This document shows positions 44,690 to 53,540 of a DNA stretch of 64,000 nucleotides, piece after piece. A model generated the notes under the pieces. The model ran no database searches. It had not been told where the DNA came from and was given only the letters and a program-made list of their open reading frames with translations. The translations under genes were made by a program, and so were the position numbers. The stretch comes from Spirosoma sp. SC4-14 (GTDB lineage: Bacteria > Bacteroidota > Bacteroidia > Cytophagales > Spirosomataceae), in NCBI RefSeq assembly GCF_037201965.1, contig NZ_CP147518.1, forward strand, positions 2,293,001 through 2,357,000, in the 5' to 3' direction. Within the stretch, counting starts at the first letter, position 1. Each line of letters opens with the position of its first letter.

Positions 44690-44836
44690 TTAGATATAGG
44701 GGATATCATAACTAATTAGAGCAATAAGCGGCACGTCGGCTTGGTGAGAAATGGAGGTTATTAAATTGATGAGCGAAGCTGCCATGCAAAAGACAGTCAG
44801 CACAATCCAAAGCCTCTTGTCTGGTTTATTATTCAT
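44690..44836 (-). CDS. 48-residue membrane protein
   Basis: A tiny gene reading MNNKPDKRLWIVLTVFCM at its start, with one hydrophobic segment (about residues 10-28) and a second weaker one near the C-terminus (VPLIALISYDI). The ATG is complementary to 44834-44836. It is followed within ten bases by a good terminator, and preceded by another small membrane-protein gene 12 bases away; this arrangement supports both being real. No homology recognised. Confidence 0.6.
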   Translation of the reverse strand: MNNKPDKRLWIVLTVFCMAASLINLITSISHQADVPLIALISYDIPYI

Positions 44837-44848
44837 TGTTTTAGTTGT

Positions 44849-45046
44849 TTAAGTATGATAAAAAATTTGGGTAACATCAACGAATAGCAGATAGACTATG
44901 TGCGAGCAGACCAGTGCAAAAAAATGTAGCCAGAATTCGTGCATAGGTTTTTTAGGTTCGGACTGTTCTGATTTTCTAGCTGATCGTTTGTTCGAAAAAA
45001 TGTCAGAGACCTGAGAAAATGTTGATTTTGAATTTGAGGTTTTCAT
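44849..45046 (-). CDS. 65-residue small membrane protein
   Basis: A basic, Ser/Lys-rich N-terminal half (STFSQVSDIFSNKRSARK) followed by one membrane segment (FWLHFFALVCSHIVYLLFV). No family recognised. It is the first gene of a two-gene minus-strand unit that ends at the terminator at 44652-44683. AT-rich like its surroundings. Confidence 0.55.
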   Translation of the reverse strand: MKTSNSKSTFSQVSDIFSNKRSARKSEQSEPKKPMHEFWLHFFALVCSHIVYLLFVDVTQIFYHT

Positions 45047-45360
45047 CGTATTGGAATTTTGAAGTTTGTAGAAGCAGGTATTTCCCGCCTTCCGAAGGTA
45101 AATATGTCAAAGAAACACAATTGATGTCAAGCTTTTTTGCAGAATTTTTTATTGGAATTATGTTGATTTTAGTTTTTTTATTGAAAAAGAAATTGCTTTA
45201 ACGAAATTATATTTTGGAGAATCGTATATGGTAGATTGGTTTTTCAACAAAGGATTTTGGAAAGGAAACTGTTTTTTTGGCATACCATAGTCTATTTTTG
45301 GTATTGCCAAATTTTTGAATAGTTTTGTTGAATCCACAAAACAGACTATTCAATCTTCAA
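45047..45360. other. AT-rich intergenic stretch with possible promoter
   Basis: No convincing gene. A perfect -7 match TATTTTTG lies at 45293-45300, but no -33 TTTG is at the right distance. An imperfect inverted repeat TTGGCATACC (45278-45287) / GGTATTGCCAA (45300-45310) overlaps it and could be an operator for the orphan gene downstream. Confidence 0.4.
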
Positions 45361-47775
45361 ATGTTCAAATCAGATTCGAAATCAAAGCTGTCCACAATTA
45401 GTAATGAAGAGCTTCAACAATTAGCAGAGCTATTAACCCGATTACTGAAAGAATATCGTAATGACCTTACCCAGGTAGATAAGCAACTTAGTCATTTCTC
45501 CAATCGTCGGATTGAGCATCCCGATATTAGTAGTAATGCCACTTCGTTCAGGCGTTACATTGCTGATATTGCTACCTATCTAAAAACGCAAGGTTTATCG
45601 CTTATCACTCCATATCCGGATGATTGGATTGAAAAATATCGTACAAAACCAGGAAAGAAAGAGGGTGACCTTCAAGGGAGAAATTTATTGAAAAAGAACT
45701 GGCTTAAAGGGTATTTGCTTGATCTGATGGATTGTTTTTTCGAAGTAAAGCAAACCGAATCTAGTCAGCTTGAACTGAAAAAACCGCAGCCATACTGTAC
45801 ATTCAATGTGTACTTCTGGCATTGGCTCCGGCGTACAAAGCGAGAAAAGGAACTGCTTGGTCAGGTCATGGAAGGTAATCTGACCATTATCGGTAACTGG
45901 ATCACAGCCAGATTTTCCTATCAAACACCTGACGGTAGGGCAATCGCTTATGAGGGACCTATTGAGTTACGTAATGAAACGATATCTGGAACCCATGGCG
46001 CAACCGAAAATCACCGTACCTATTATCTCTCCCTTTCCGAAACTACCGATAGGCCAGGCGAAGCGGATAAATTGATGGTAGTGTTTACTGTTCAGAATAA
46101 TCATGCTGACAATACTGTACTGACGGGTACGTTTACAAGTGCTGATTTGGCTCAAGGGTATCCGGCTATGGGACGTATATTTTTGATTGCTGATGAATTA
46201 CTTAAATTACCCGAGGATGCATTACCTGAAAAACAGCAGGAAGTGCAGAGTTTAATATCGTTTGCGCGAACGTATGTGGCTTATCAGACACGCTTGCTGC
46301 GCCCTAGCTCATTTGCAACTCTTGACGAAATTCCCGGCTTTTTACTTTGGCGAGAATCTGTAGCATTGTTTAGCCAACCCCTGCATGGTTATTTTTTTAA
46401 AGCCATCCAGCGGGACGATCCTGCTGATGCTGAGCGGGATATGGTTCATTTTATGCTAAAAGTTAATGCTGTGGTAAATTCCGATCAGCCTAGCCAGGCT
46501 ATTATTGAATATGATAATCCTCAAACTAATCCAACGAATAAAGGGTATCTACAGGTCGAAGCTACCGAAGGACATGGGCGAAGGGTGTTTCGGGGTGAAT
46601 TCGATTTTATGCCCGAGCAGAATAGGTTCCGTTTCCAAATTTTGTTTGCTAAATCGCCAGATAGTGAATGGTACTTTGGGGCTATTATGGGGCAAAATCG
46701 TAATCGTCAGAAGTTATTGCTAGGGCGCTTTGCATTACGAAAAGATCCACTTGACAGCAAATGGCTGGCAAGTGATAAAATCGGTGAACTCCTGCAATAT
46801 GATCGGGCATTAGCTAATTTTTTGCTCGAAGTTAGCCAACATATCCCAACCGAAACACTCCCATTGTATCAGCATATTGGTTGGCCTCATTTGCCGCGTC
46901 CTCATCATACACCCGAGGAATTGCATTTTGCCCGAGAATTGGCAGGTGATTATATATGTTTTGCGCTTATCCGCAAGAATCACCGAAACGATAATTATAG
47001 AATTGCTGGCTATCCGCTGAAAATTCATCCTGATGGACGATTGATAATGAAGTTTGAGAAGCGAAAGAAGCCCGATGAGAGTGAATATACCATCGAATAT
47101 TATGGCCGTGCTTTTAATAATACTGGTACTGACAGGCTATTTCTTTATTTTGATTCGCGTCGAGAGGGAAATGATAAGAAGACATTTCATTTAAGTATGT
47201 ATTTCAAAGTTCAACCCAGTAGCTCTATTACTACGGCATTTGGAGTATCGAGTCGTTTTGCGCACACTGAAGATATGCCTGAAGCAAGGATGGAAGTACT
47301 AGTAAGCCTAAAGGATATTGATCTTGAAAAGATAAAATTAAAAGAGTATGATATATACCGTGAATATGATCCTTTTTTAGAGAAAGACCTGACAGACCTA
47401 AAGGAAATTGAGCCTGGCTTACCATTTTATCTTGCCGGTCGGCTAAATCGTCTAGTATTGCCAAATTCAAAACTGAGACCCAATCGCGAGATCCCGACTC
47501 GTCAGGACCCCTTTCGTACATTGCATATTAAAGCGGCATTATATGAGATTATGAATCGCTATGGCAAGGTATCTGACTGTATTTCACTACTCAAAGAGAG
47601 TTACCGCCATGGTTATGGAACGGAGAAAAACGACATCCGTGAGCTGCAGAACAAAATAAATGATGAATCGTTCAGGATTTTTTTTAATAAGAGAAAGCCA
47701 GCCGAGCAGAAAGAAATCAGGGATGAACTAGCCGCTTTATGGGGAGTAACAATTGAACTGTTGCCCGCTAAATGA
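45361..47775 (+). CDS. 804-residue orphan with three recurring beta-rich modules
   Basis: I do not recognise this protein. Start ATG45361 is preferred over a TTG at 45325. Helical N-terminus with heptad-like leucines (NEELQQLAELLTRLLKEYR) to about residue 130. Then three segments share a plan of G-X-Y/W plus a basic loop, a strand with (E/Y)G-polar-L, and a run (V/A)FXG(T/E)F or the like: around 145-275 (TFNVYFWHWLRRTKRE... GRIFLI), 325-455 (PLHGYFFKAIQRDD... LLLGRFALRKD) and 535-665 (LAGDYICFALIRKNHR... MEVLVSL). The C-terminal 90 residues are helical. No signal peptide or membrane span: cytoplasmic. Codon use and composition look more AT-rich than the flanking genes, suggesting transfer. 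No toxin, nuclease or NTPase motif is visible. Confidence 0.75.
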   Translation: MFKSDSKSKLSTISNEELQQLAELLTRLLKEYRNDLTQVDKQLSHFSNRRIEHPDISSNATSFRRYIADIATYLKTQGLSLITPYPDDWIEKYRTKPGKKEGDLQGRNLLKKNWLKGYLLDLMDCFFEVKQTESSQLELKKPQPYCTFNVYFWHWLRRTKREKELLGQVMEGNLTIIGNWITARFSYQTPDGRAIAYEGPIELRNETISGTHGATENHRTYYLSLSETTDRPGEADKLMVVFTVQNNHADNTVLTGTFTSADLAQGYPAMGRIFLIADELLKLPEDALPEKQQEVQSLISFARTYVAYQTRLLRPSSFATLDEIPGFLLWRESVALFSQPLHGYFFKAIQRDDPADAERDMVHFMLKVNAVVNSDQPSQAIIEYDNPQTNPTNKGYLQVEATEGHGRRVFRGEFDFMPEQNRFRFQILFAKSPDSEWYFGAIMGQNRNRQKLLLGRFALRKDPLDSKWLASDKIGELLQYDRALANFLLEVSQHIPTETLPLYQHIGWPHLPRPHHTPEELHFARELAGDYICFALIRKNHRNDNYRIAGYPLKIHPDGRLIMKFEKRKKPDESEYTIEYYGRAFNNTGTDRLFLYFDSRREGNDKKTFHLSMYFKVQPSSSITTAFGVSSRFAHTEDMPEARMEVLVSLKDIDLEKIKLKEYDIYREYDPFLEKDLTDLKEIEPGLPFYLAGRLNRLVLPNSKLRPNREIPTRQDPFRTLHIKAALYEIMNRYGKVSDCISLLKESYRHGYGTEKNDIRELQNKINDESFRIFFNKRKPAEQKEIRDELAALWGVTIELLPAK

Positions 47776-47877
47776 AGACAACTTTTCGTTAAATACGATC
47801 TGGTATGCAGCTATCTAGCCAGAATATAACTGCCACAATAAAGAAAAGAAATGACGACAGGGTTTTAGCTTATTAAA

Positions 47878-48231
47878 CTAAAACAACCCTTTGCCGAAAA
47901 GCTGACCCAATGATACGGGTTCGTTGTGTAGAATGAAAAAATAGATCAGACCCGCCAGCACCAGATAGCTGATTGCCAGCCACTTTTTCTTTTGGGCAAA
48001 CTCGACCGGATGATGGTAGTAGTCGTAAATCATGGAGGCCGACAGGCCCATAACCATCAGAAAGAACGAGAACACCCCAAAATCTGTTCGATACATGCTC
48101 ACTGAATGCATAAAACGGGCACCCGACACAATGTAGAGCAACCAGCAGGCGAAGCCAGCCCGGTAGAGGTATACACTCAGTCGCCTGTCATTTTTGAGGT
48201 CGAAAAGGTCGTCGGTGAATTTCTCGGACAT
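47878..48231 (-). CDS. three-span membrane protein
   Basis: A 117-residue protein with three hydrophobic segments (AGFACWLLYIVSG, FGVFSFFLMVMGLSASMIY, WLAISYLVLAGLIYFFIL) and a charged N-terminus (SEKFTDDLFDLKNDRR). No family recognised. It is divergent from the OsmC gene. Confidence 0.7.
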   Translation of the reverse strand: MSEKFTDDLFDLKNDRRLSVYLYRAGFACWLLYIVSGARFMHSVSMYRTDFGVFSFFLMVMGLSASMIYDYYHHPVEFAQKKKWLAISYLVLAGLIYFFILHNEPVSLGQLFGKGLF

Positions 48232-48306
48232 GATTTGGGTTGTTTGGTTTTAGAGTTCACCCTGCGGTGAATTTACAACTTATAAGCTATTAACGCAAAA
48301 AGTACT

Positions 48307-48765
48307 ATGCTTGATTCACAACCAGTTGACGCTATAGAAAAATTTAACACAATGCAAATCGAACTCGTTCGGGTCGACGATGCCTTTCATTTTGAGGCCA
48401 TTGGCACATCCGGCGTAAAGCAGCATATCGACGGCGCAACGGATATTGGTGGTCATAATGCAGGGGCCAGGCCTATGGAAATGCTGTTGATGGGGCTGGC
48501 AGGCTGCACGGCAATCGATGTCATCCTGATCCTTCAGAAGCAAAAACAGGTGATCGAGGATTTTCGGCTGAAGGTGGATGGGCTGCGCGAAAAAGGCGCT
48601 ACACCGGCCCCGTTCAAAAAAATACATATCACCTATTTATTGAAAGGTCAGTTGGATTCCGATAAAGTGAAGCGCGCCATTGACCTGTCGATGGATAAAT
48701 ACTGCTCGGCAACGGCCCAGTTTCGTCCGTCGGCCGACATTACCTACTCCTTCGAGGTGGCGTAA
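48307..48765 (+). CDS. OsmC family peroxidase-like protein
   Basis: A 152-residue OsmC/Ohr-fold protein, thought to reduce organic hydroperoxides with two cysteines. The two conserved Cys are seen in LAGCTAIDVILIL and MDKYCSATAQF. If translation begins at ATG48352 (MQIELVRVDD) the protein starts at the family N-terminus; the upstream ATG adds 15 poorly conserved residues. Confidence 0.9.
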   Translation: MLDSQPVDAIEKFNTMQIELVRVDDAFHFEAIGTSGVKQHIDGATDIGGHNAGARPMEMLLMGLAGCTAIDVILILQKQKQVIEDFRLKVDGLREKGATPAPFKKIHITYLLKGQLDSDKVKRAIDLSMDKYCSATAQFRPSADITYSFEVA

Positions 48766-48827
48766 TTTTTGCATAAATTTCACATGAGTACGTTATTGAC
48801 TCGTAACCACTAACATTTGTACGTACC

Positions 48828-48986
48828 ATGAAAAAAATGCTGCTTGGCCTGGCACTGCTGACCACCCTAACCACCGTTTCGTTTGCCGGATCGACTCACA
48901 AAGAAAAAAAGAGCAAAACGAAGGCAAAGAACGGCTGCTGCACCCAGAGCGGGCATGCCTGCTGTGCAAAAAAAGCAAAGCTGTAG
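48828..48986 (+). CDS. 52-residue secreted Cys/Lys-rich peptide
   Basis: A short gene directly readable: signal peptide MKKMLLGLALLTTLTTVSFA, then a Lys-rich stretch and a Cys cluster NGCCTQSGHACCAKK. Mature part about 32 residues with four cysteines in two CC pairs and one His. It may bind metal (copper or zinc) or be a heavily charged surface peptide. Follows the OsmC gene by 62 bases and precedes a terminator hairpin, which supports expression. Confidence 0.7.
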   Translation: MKKMLLGLALLTTLTTVSFAGSTHKEKKSKTKAKNGCCTQSGHACCAKKAKL

Positions 48987-49003
48987 TACCTGTTTACCTG
49001 CTG

Positions 49004-49056
49004 ATTCCCGACTAGCTATGTATTCACCGGTAAGGGCATAGTTGGTCGGGAATTTT
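49004..49056 (+). terminator. terminator after the Cys-rich peptide
   Basis: ATTCCCGACTAGCTATG pairs with CATAGTTGGTCGGGAAT (one bulge or mismatch) and is followed by TTTTTA. Confidence 0.7.
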
Positions 49057-49212
49057 TATTATGCATAACATGCCATAACGTTGGTCGAAAACTATTTTCA
49101 GTAGGTCTTTACTGGATGAGTCCTTATGGATACTGATATAGCTGTAAAAAGAACGTCTTGAGAGTAGTTCAGAAAGTTTAAACAGTCTCACGGTTAACCC
49201 TTTAATAAAACG

Positions 49213-49938
49213 ATGAATTACCTGCATTTTCGAAATATTCTATTGGGTCTGAGTCTTTTATGTGTAACCACCTATAGTGACGCCATCACCCCGCCATTAC
49301 CTGCAAAACCAACCTTAACGATGCAGAAAACAAAACGGGCCGACGGCTGGCGGCAATTGTTTAATGGCAAAGATCTGACGGGCTGGAAACACGTAGGAGA
49401 AGGTAGCATGTCGGTCGAAAACGGGATGATTCGCGGTCACGGCGGTATGGGGCTACTCTACTGGACAAAAGAAAAATTCAGCAACTGCACCATTCGGGTT
49501 GTATACCGCATGGAGAAAGAAAATAGTAATGCGGGGGTCTATATCCGCATCCCTATTGAGCCCCGCGAAGCATGGATGCCGGTTCACTATGGCTATGAAG
49601 TGCAGATTGACAACCATCCCGAAACATCGGATGAAGACGAATACCACGTTACCGGAACCTTATATTCGTTGTCGAAACCGCTGGCCAAACCCGGCAAGCC
49701 TGGTCCTGAATGGAACACAATGGACATTACGCTCGATGGACCACGCACGATCATTTATGTAAATGGCGTAAAAGTGACCGACTATACGGAAGGCCAACCT
49801 GTGCCCGAACGTAAGTTCGACTTCGAACCCTACCGTGGCCGACGCCCCGATGCGGGTTATATCGGTCTACAGAATCATGGCGAACATGATGTTGTGTTCT
49901 TTAAAGAAGTTGCTGTAAAACCGCTGGCAAAGAAATAA
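49213..49938 (+). CDS. secreted DUF1080 (3-keto-disaccharide hydrolase-like) protein
   Basis: A 241-residue exported protein with signal peptide (LGLSLLCVTTYSDA) and a concanavalin-like DUF1080 domain: WRQLFNGKDLTGWKHVGEGSMSVENGMIRG near residue 50, ending VFFKEVAVKPL. Members of this fold split 3-keto-glucosides or bind glycans. Common in Bacteroidota and Planctomycetes. No sugar-transport partner is adjacent. Confidence 0.88.
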   Translation: MNYLHFRNILLGLSLLCVTTYSDAITPPLPAKPTLTMQKTKRADGWRQLFNGKDLTGWKHVGEGSMSVENGMIRGHGGMGLLYWTKEKFSNCTIRVVYRMEKENSNAGVYIRIPIEPREAWMPVHYGYEVQIDNHPETSDEDEYHVTGTLYSLSKPLAKPGKPGPEWNTMDITLDGPRTIIYVNGVKVTDYTEGQPVPERKFDFEPYRGRRPDAGYIGLQNHGEHDVVFFKEVAVKPLAKK

Positions 49939-49978
49939 GTGGCTCGTCTCTAACAGCCTCTTGCTGTTAGAGACGAAT

Positions 49979-52360
49979 CTACTCCGACTTTTTGACGCTG
50001 AAAATGGCTCGCTGAAACCCGGTTTTACCATCGCGGCAGAGGGCGTTCATTTCGATCAGATACAAACCCGCCTGATCGGAGGTGTAGAAATCGACTCTGC
50101 TTTTCCCCTGCTGATCGGTTCGTAATGACGGATTCCAGTATAGCAGCGTACGGGCATCGGGTAATCGGCTGCTTTGTTGTTTTGGCGTGTCGTAGCGGGG
50201 AGCATAAAACTCTCGTTGTAGTTGCAACCCTTCGTAGTCGAGTTTGAGTAGATTCGCGTCGAGCGGAAAACCGGCCAGATCGCCTTTGTAGGTCATATAA
50301 CTGACAATACCGCTAAACAGAGCTGTTCCAAGTAGATAGCGATTCGTCACCACATCCAGTTTCTGTATTTTTAGTGGGCTGAACGCCATTACTTTATCCG
50401 TGTTAAAAACCGGTACGCCATCCAGCAACACGAGGGGTTCTTCATCAAAAAACTCGCGATAGGGTAAGTTAGGTACATATAACCGGAAATGCCCCTGGCG
50501 TTTGCGGGGTTGTACGCCCAGTACATACTCGCGGAGCACATCTTCCATGGTAGGGAAACGGGTATATGCATCCAGTATATACGATTCGCCCGCTGCACCG
50601 TAGAAGGCTGCGCTGTCGACCTTCGGATACCGATACCGAAGCGACTGATCGCCCCAGTAGGTATTTTGAAGCTGCATCGCTACACTCCGGCTCAGCACGT
50701 TTTCGGCTTTCTGCTCATCGACAAACAAAGGGGGTAAACTCATTACGGCAGCCTGCTCAGAAAAGGGATTGTCGAGGGTTAGTTTATAGAGGCTGTCCTG
50801 TGGATTGGTTTGCGCAATTACGGTTTTAGGACCATAAAAATCACGCAGTTCATATCGAATTCGACCGGTCGAATCACTTCGCGAAACGAACAGACGAACG
50901 GGTTTGCCCGGTGCCGACAGATACGTGAGGATATTGGGTACGGGAGCGCCAGAAACGGGGTTCGTTACGCGACCCTGAACCAGCAGACCGTTATAGTCGG
51001 GGACGAATCGAAAACTAGCTGGCGGGTTGGCTAAAACCGTTTCCCATTTGAACCGACGCCAGCCGTGGGTGAGCATCAGGTTGTCGGCCGCGCTTCGAAT
51101 CTCCTCGGTTTCGGGCTGAACATAATACGCTGGCGATTCAATAGCTCCCTGTAGGTCGGACGATAGCCAAAAATAACTCAGAATATCGGTGGTCTGGAAC
51201 GTCGATAGGGAGTCTAGCCGGTAAACGGCTACCGACATATCGGTAGGTACCATTGAGGAAGCCTGAACGGTAGCATCGAGGGTTACCTTGCTGCGATAGG
51301 CATAGCTGTTTTGATCGGTTTTGAGCGACAGGGCAAGCGCATCGGGTCGCTTAAAATATAGTCGTTCGCAAAGCGGTTTGCGATTGGCATCGAAAACGGT
51401 CAGGTGCGAAATGCCCTCGCCCAGCGTTTTGCGGTCAATCAAAAAAGTTGTTTCCTGCTGGATGGGTCGCATTTCTGCCGCTTTGATAACCTGTCGGGTG
51501 TGGGCCAGTAAATAAACCGACGACGCCGTAGGAAGATTGGTTCGGATCGTAATCCGGAGCTTACCGTCAGCAGTTTCGTCGAGGTGCATGGTATAACCCT
51601 GCTCATAGATGGTGGGCAAGGCCTGTGTGGCCATGTTGCCTTTTGTGTCGTCCACAACTATCCGGTAGATGGTGTTGCCTGCTGGCGTAAACGAAAAGCG
51701 GCCCATGCCAAATTTGACCGTGCTGAAGCTGGCCACGGTGTCGTTTTGAGCAGTCAGGAGCCAGCCTTTGGCATTCAGCCCATGACCGTTGGCGTCGGCA
51801 ACTTTAAACCCAACAGTAGCGGGTAATCCCTGAACCAGATTACCGCCTTCTGGAAACAACTGAACGGTGTAGGCCGATGTAGGTTTGGGGGCCGACTGCT
51901 CCAGCGGTTTAAATGGATTGATGATCGACAGCGGCTGCTCAAAAAAATAGGCAGGGCTGAAATTTCGCATCCAGCTTGTGTAGGCCCGCAGCAGGTAATT
52001 ACCCGAGTTGATCGAAGCTGGCAGAAATAAACTACCGTCTCCTCCGCCGGTTGTCAGCGAAACTTTCGTTTGCAGGACTGGCTTATGATCGGTGTCCAGC
52101 AGTTCAACATAAGCAACCTTACTAACCGAAAGTGGCCGATGAAACGATCCGTCGACGTACGCTACGTTAAACCAGATTGTTTCGCCCGTGAAATGGAGTG
52201 GCTGATCGATATGTAGAAATAGCTTTTCCTGAAGTGTTTGCTGGCGGTAGCTATCGAACGACTGGGCAATCGTGTTAGCCGGGACGGCCTGACCGTATGC
52301 CCAAAGGCTGTTTAGCAAAAGCAGCAGGAGTAGTAACTGTTGTTTATAGGTCGTGTGCAT
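49979..52360 (-). CDS. large secreted protein with MG2-like and plug-like domains
   Basis: A 793-residue exported protein; signal sequence with a run of leucines (QQLLLLLLLLNSLWAYGQ). The N-terminal part (KLFLHIDQPLHFTGETIWFNVAYVDG) is a macroglobulin MG2-like domain, with further Ig-like repeats. Near residues 600-700 it has a region recalling a TonB-receptor plug (LDAYTRFPTMEDVLREYV, VLLDGVPVF). Start at the ATG complementary to 52358-52360; a GTG 12 bases upstream is possible. Last of a four-gene operon with a TonB receptor and DUF4249 protein; likely periplasmic or outer-membrane associated. Function unknown. Confidence 0.8.
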   Translation of the reverse strand: MHTTYKQQLLLLLLLLNSLWAYGQAVPANTIAQSFDSYRQQTLQEKLFLHIDQPLHFTGETIWFNVAYVDGSFHRPLSVSKVAYVELLDTDHKPVLQTKVSLTTGGGDGSLFLPASINSGNYLLRAYTSWMRNFSPAYFFEQPLSIINPFKPLEQSAPKPTSAYTVQLFPEGGNLVQGLPATVGFKVADANGHGLNAKGWLLTAQNDTVASFSTVKFGMGRFSFTPAGNTIYRIVVDDTKGNMATQALPTIYEQGYTMHLDETADGKLRITIRTNLPTASSVYLLAHTRQVIKAAEMRPIQQETTFLIDRKTLGEGISHLTVFDANRKPLCERLYFKRPDALALSLKTDQNSYAYRSKVTLDATVQASSMVPTDMSVAVYRLDSLSTFQTTDILSYFWLSSDLQGAIESPAYYVQPETEEIRSAADNLMLTHGWRRFKWETVLANPPASFRFVPDYNGLLVQGRVTNPVSGAPVPNILTYLSAPGKPVRLFVSRSDSTGRIRYELRDFYGPKTVIAQTNPQDSLYKLTLDNPFSEQAAVMSLPPLFVDEQKAENVLSRSVAMQLQNTYWGDQSLRYRYPKVDSAAFYGAAGESYILDAYTRFPTMEDVLREYVLGVQPRKRQGHFRLYVPNLPYREFFDEEPLVLLDGVPVFNTDKVMAFSPLKIQKLDVVTNRYLLGTALFSGIVSYMTYKGDLAGFPLDANLLKLDYEGLQLQREFYAPRYDTPKQQSSRLPDARTLLYWNPSLRTDQQGKSRVDFYTSDQAGLYLIEMNALCRDGKTGFQRAIFSVKKSE

Positions 52361-52379
52361 CGGAAGGTTCACGTCAAAA

Positions 52380-53537
52380 CTACTGGTCCCAAAAATCGGG
52401 TTTGGTGGTTACACCACCGCGCAGGCGGCAGTCGAGGCAATCGTATGAGGAGGTGAAATAGAATCCGGGTTGATATTCACTGATCACTCCGGTTGGTTCC
52501 TCAAGCAGATCGCTTAGGCTCATGGTATCCATCACACAACTTCGATTTCCGTCCAGCGTAAGCCAGGGCGGCAGTTGAAATTTGTTGATGAACCGACGAG
52601 TCGTTGCAACCGTACCGACCCGGAAAAATCCCATAACGGGCTCGTTTGGATTAGCCGTTGCGTGGATATTTCCCATAATCTGCGAGGGTTGCGGATCGAA
52701 AATCGAGCCTACGCTCTGGGTTATTTTGGCCAGTTGATCGTAGTAATTGTAGGCTTCTTCGGTAAGTGCATATTGGTTGACCTGAATGCTGTAGCGAATA
52801 CTAAGTTTGGTGGAGGAACCCGGAATGAAAATTAATGGCCGCTCACTGATAATGTCCTTACTCAATCGGATCGACGAGCTTACCAGAATTGTTTTGTCGA
52901 CGCCACTGCCCCAGCACTGAAAAACCGATTCGCTACGCGGAATAATTCGACTGTTAATTAGCTCCAGCGTTGAATAAAAAGCGGCTGTGTATTCCCAGGT
53001 TTCGTTGAAATCCCAGCGATAATAGCGGGTTTTGTTGGTTGGATCGTGCGTGTTGACATTGATCTGGACACCCTCATTTTCAACGTGCCAGCTTATACTG
53101 TCGATGGGGGGCGTGTTCACTACCGGAACAAAATCGGAAAGGTATTCAACACCCTGAGCCGTACGGATGCGCAACCGGTAGGTTTCGTTCGACTGAGGTG
53201 CAATGCCCGATAATGTATAGGTTCCGTTGGCACCTTCCTGTAGCCTATAGCTCGCCTTATTATTGCTTTCGATGGTTACCTGTGCTTTGGTTTCAACAAC
53301 AGGCGCTTTGGTATTGGTCAGGTTCTGCGTGCGCGAGAGTTGAATGGTACTCGTAGTGCCGGGAGCACTGTTAATGAATCCACTAACAACCAGATAACTA
53401 CCCGGAGAGGCTACTTCGGGCGGTCGATACGGATCAACGCAGCTACCGAGCGCCAGCAGCATGAGCCAGATGAACACTTTCCTTAAAAACGTACGATTTA
53501 TACGAATGCTTTCCCAGCTATATGCCTGTTCTTTCAT
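52380..53537 (-). CDS. DUF4249 lipoprotein
   Basis: A 385-residue lipoprotein (lipobox LMLLALGSC) of the DUF4249 family, starting DPYRPPEVASPGSYLVVSGFINSAPG after the Cys and ending with a Cys-containing YDCLDCRLRGG. DUF4249 proteins sit beside TonB-dependent receptors in Bacteroidota, in a position like SusD; a surface role in substrate capture is assumed. Four bases separate it from the receptor gene. Confidence 0.88.
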   Translation of the reverse strand: MKEQAYSWESIRINRTFLRKVFIWLMLLALGSCVDPYRPPEVASPGSYLVVSGFINSAPGTTSTIQLSRTQNLTNTKAPVVETKAQVTIESNNKASYRLQEGANGTYTLSGIAPQSNETYRLRIRTAQGVEYLSDFVPVVNTPPIDSISWHVENEGVQINVNTHDPTNKTRYYRWDFNETWEYTAAFYSTLELINSRIIPRSESVFQCWGSGVDKTILVSSSIRLSKDIISERPLIFIPGSSTKLSIRYSIQVNQYALTEEAYNYYDQLAKITQSVGSIFDPQPSQIMGNIHATANPNEPVMGFFRVGTVATTRRFINKFQLPPWLTLDGNRSCVMDTMSLSDLLEEPTGVISEYQPGFYFTSSYDCLDCRLRGGVTTKPDFWDQ

Positions 53538-53540
53538 GGG

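Noticed and set aside
45019..45201. 60-codon plus-strand frame ending in a hydrophobic stretch
   Set aside because: Its start overlaps the start of the opposite small gene, the upstream half looks like non-coding AT-rich DNA, and no signal supports translation. A hidden shorter peptide cannot be excluded.
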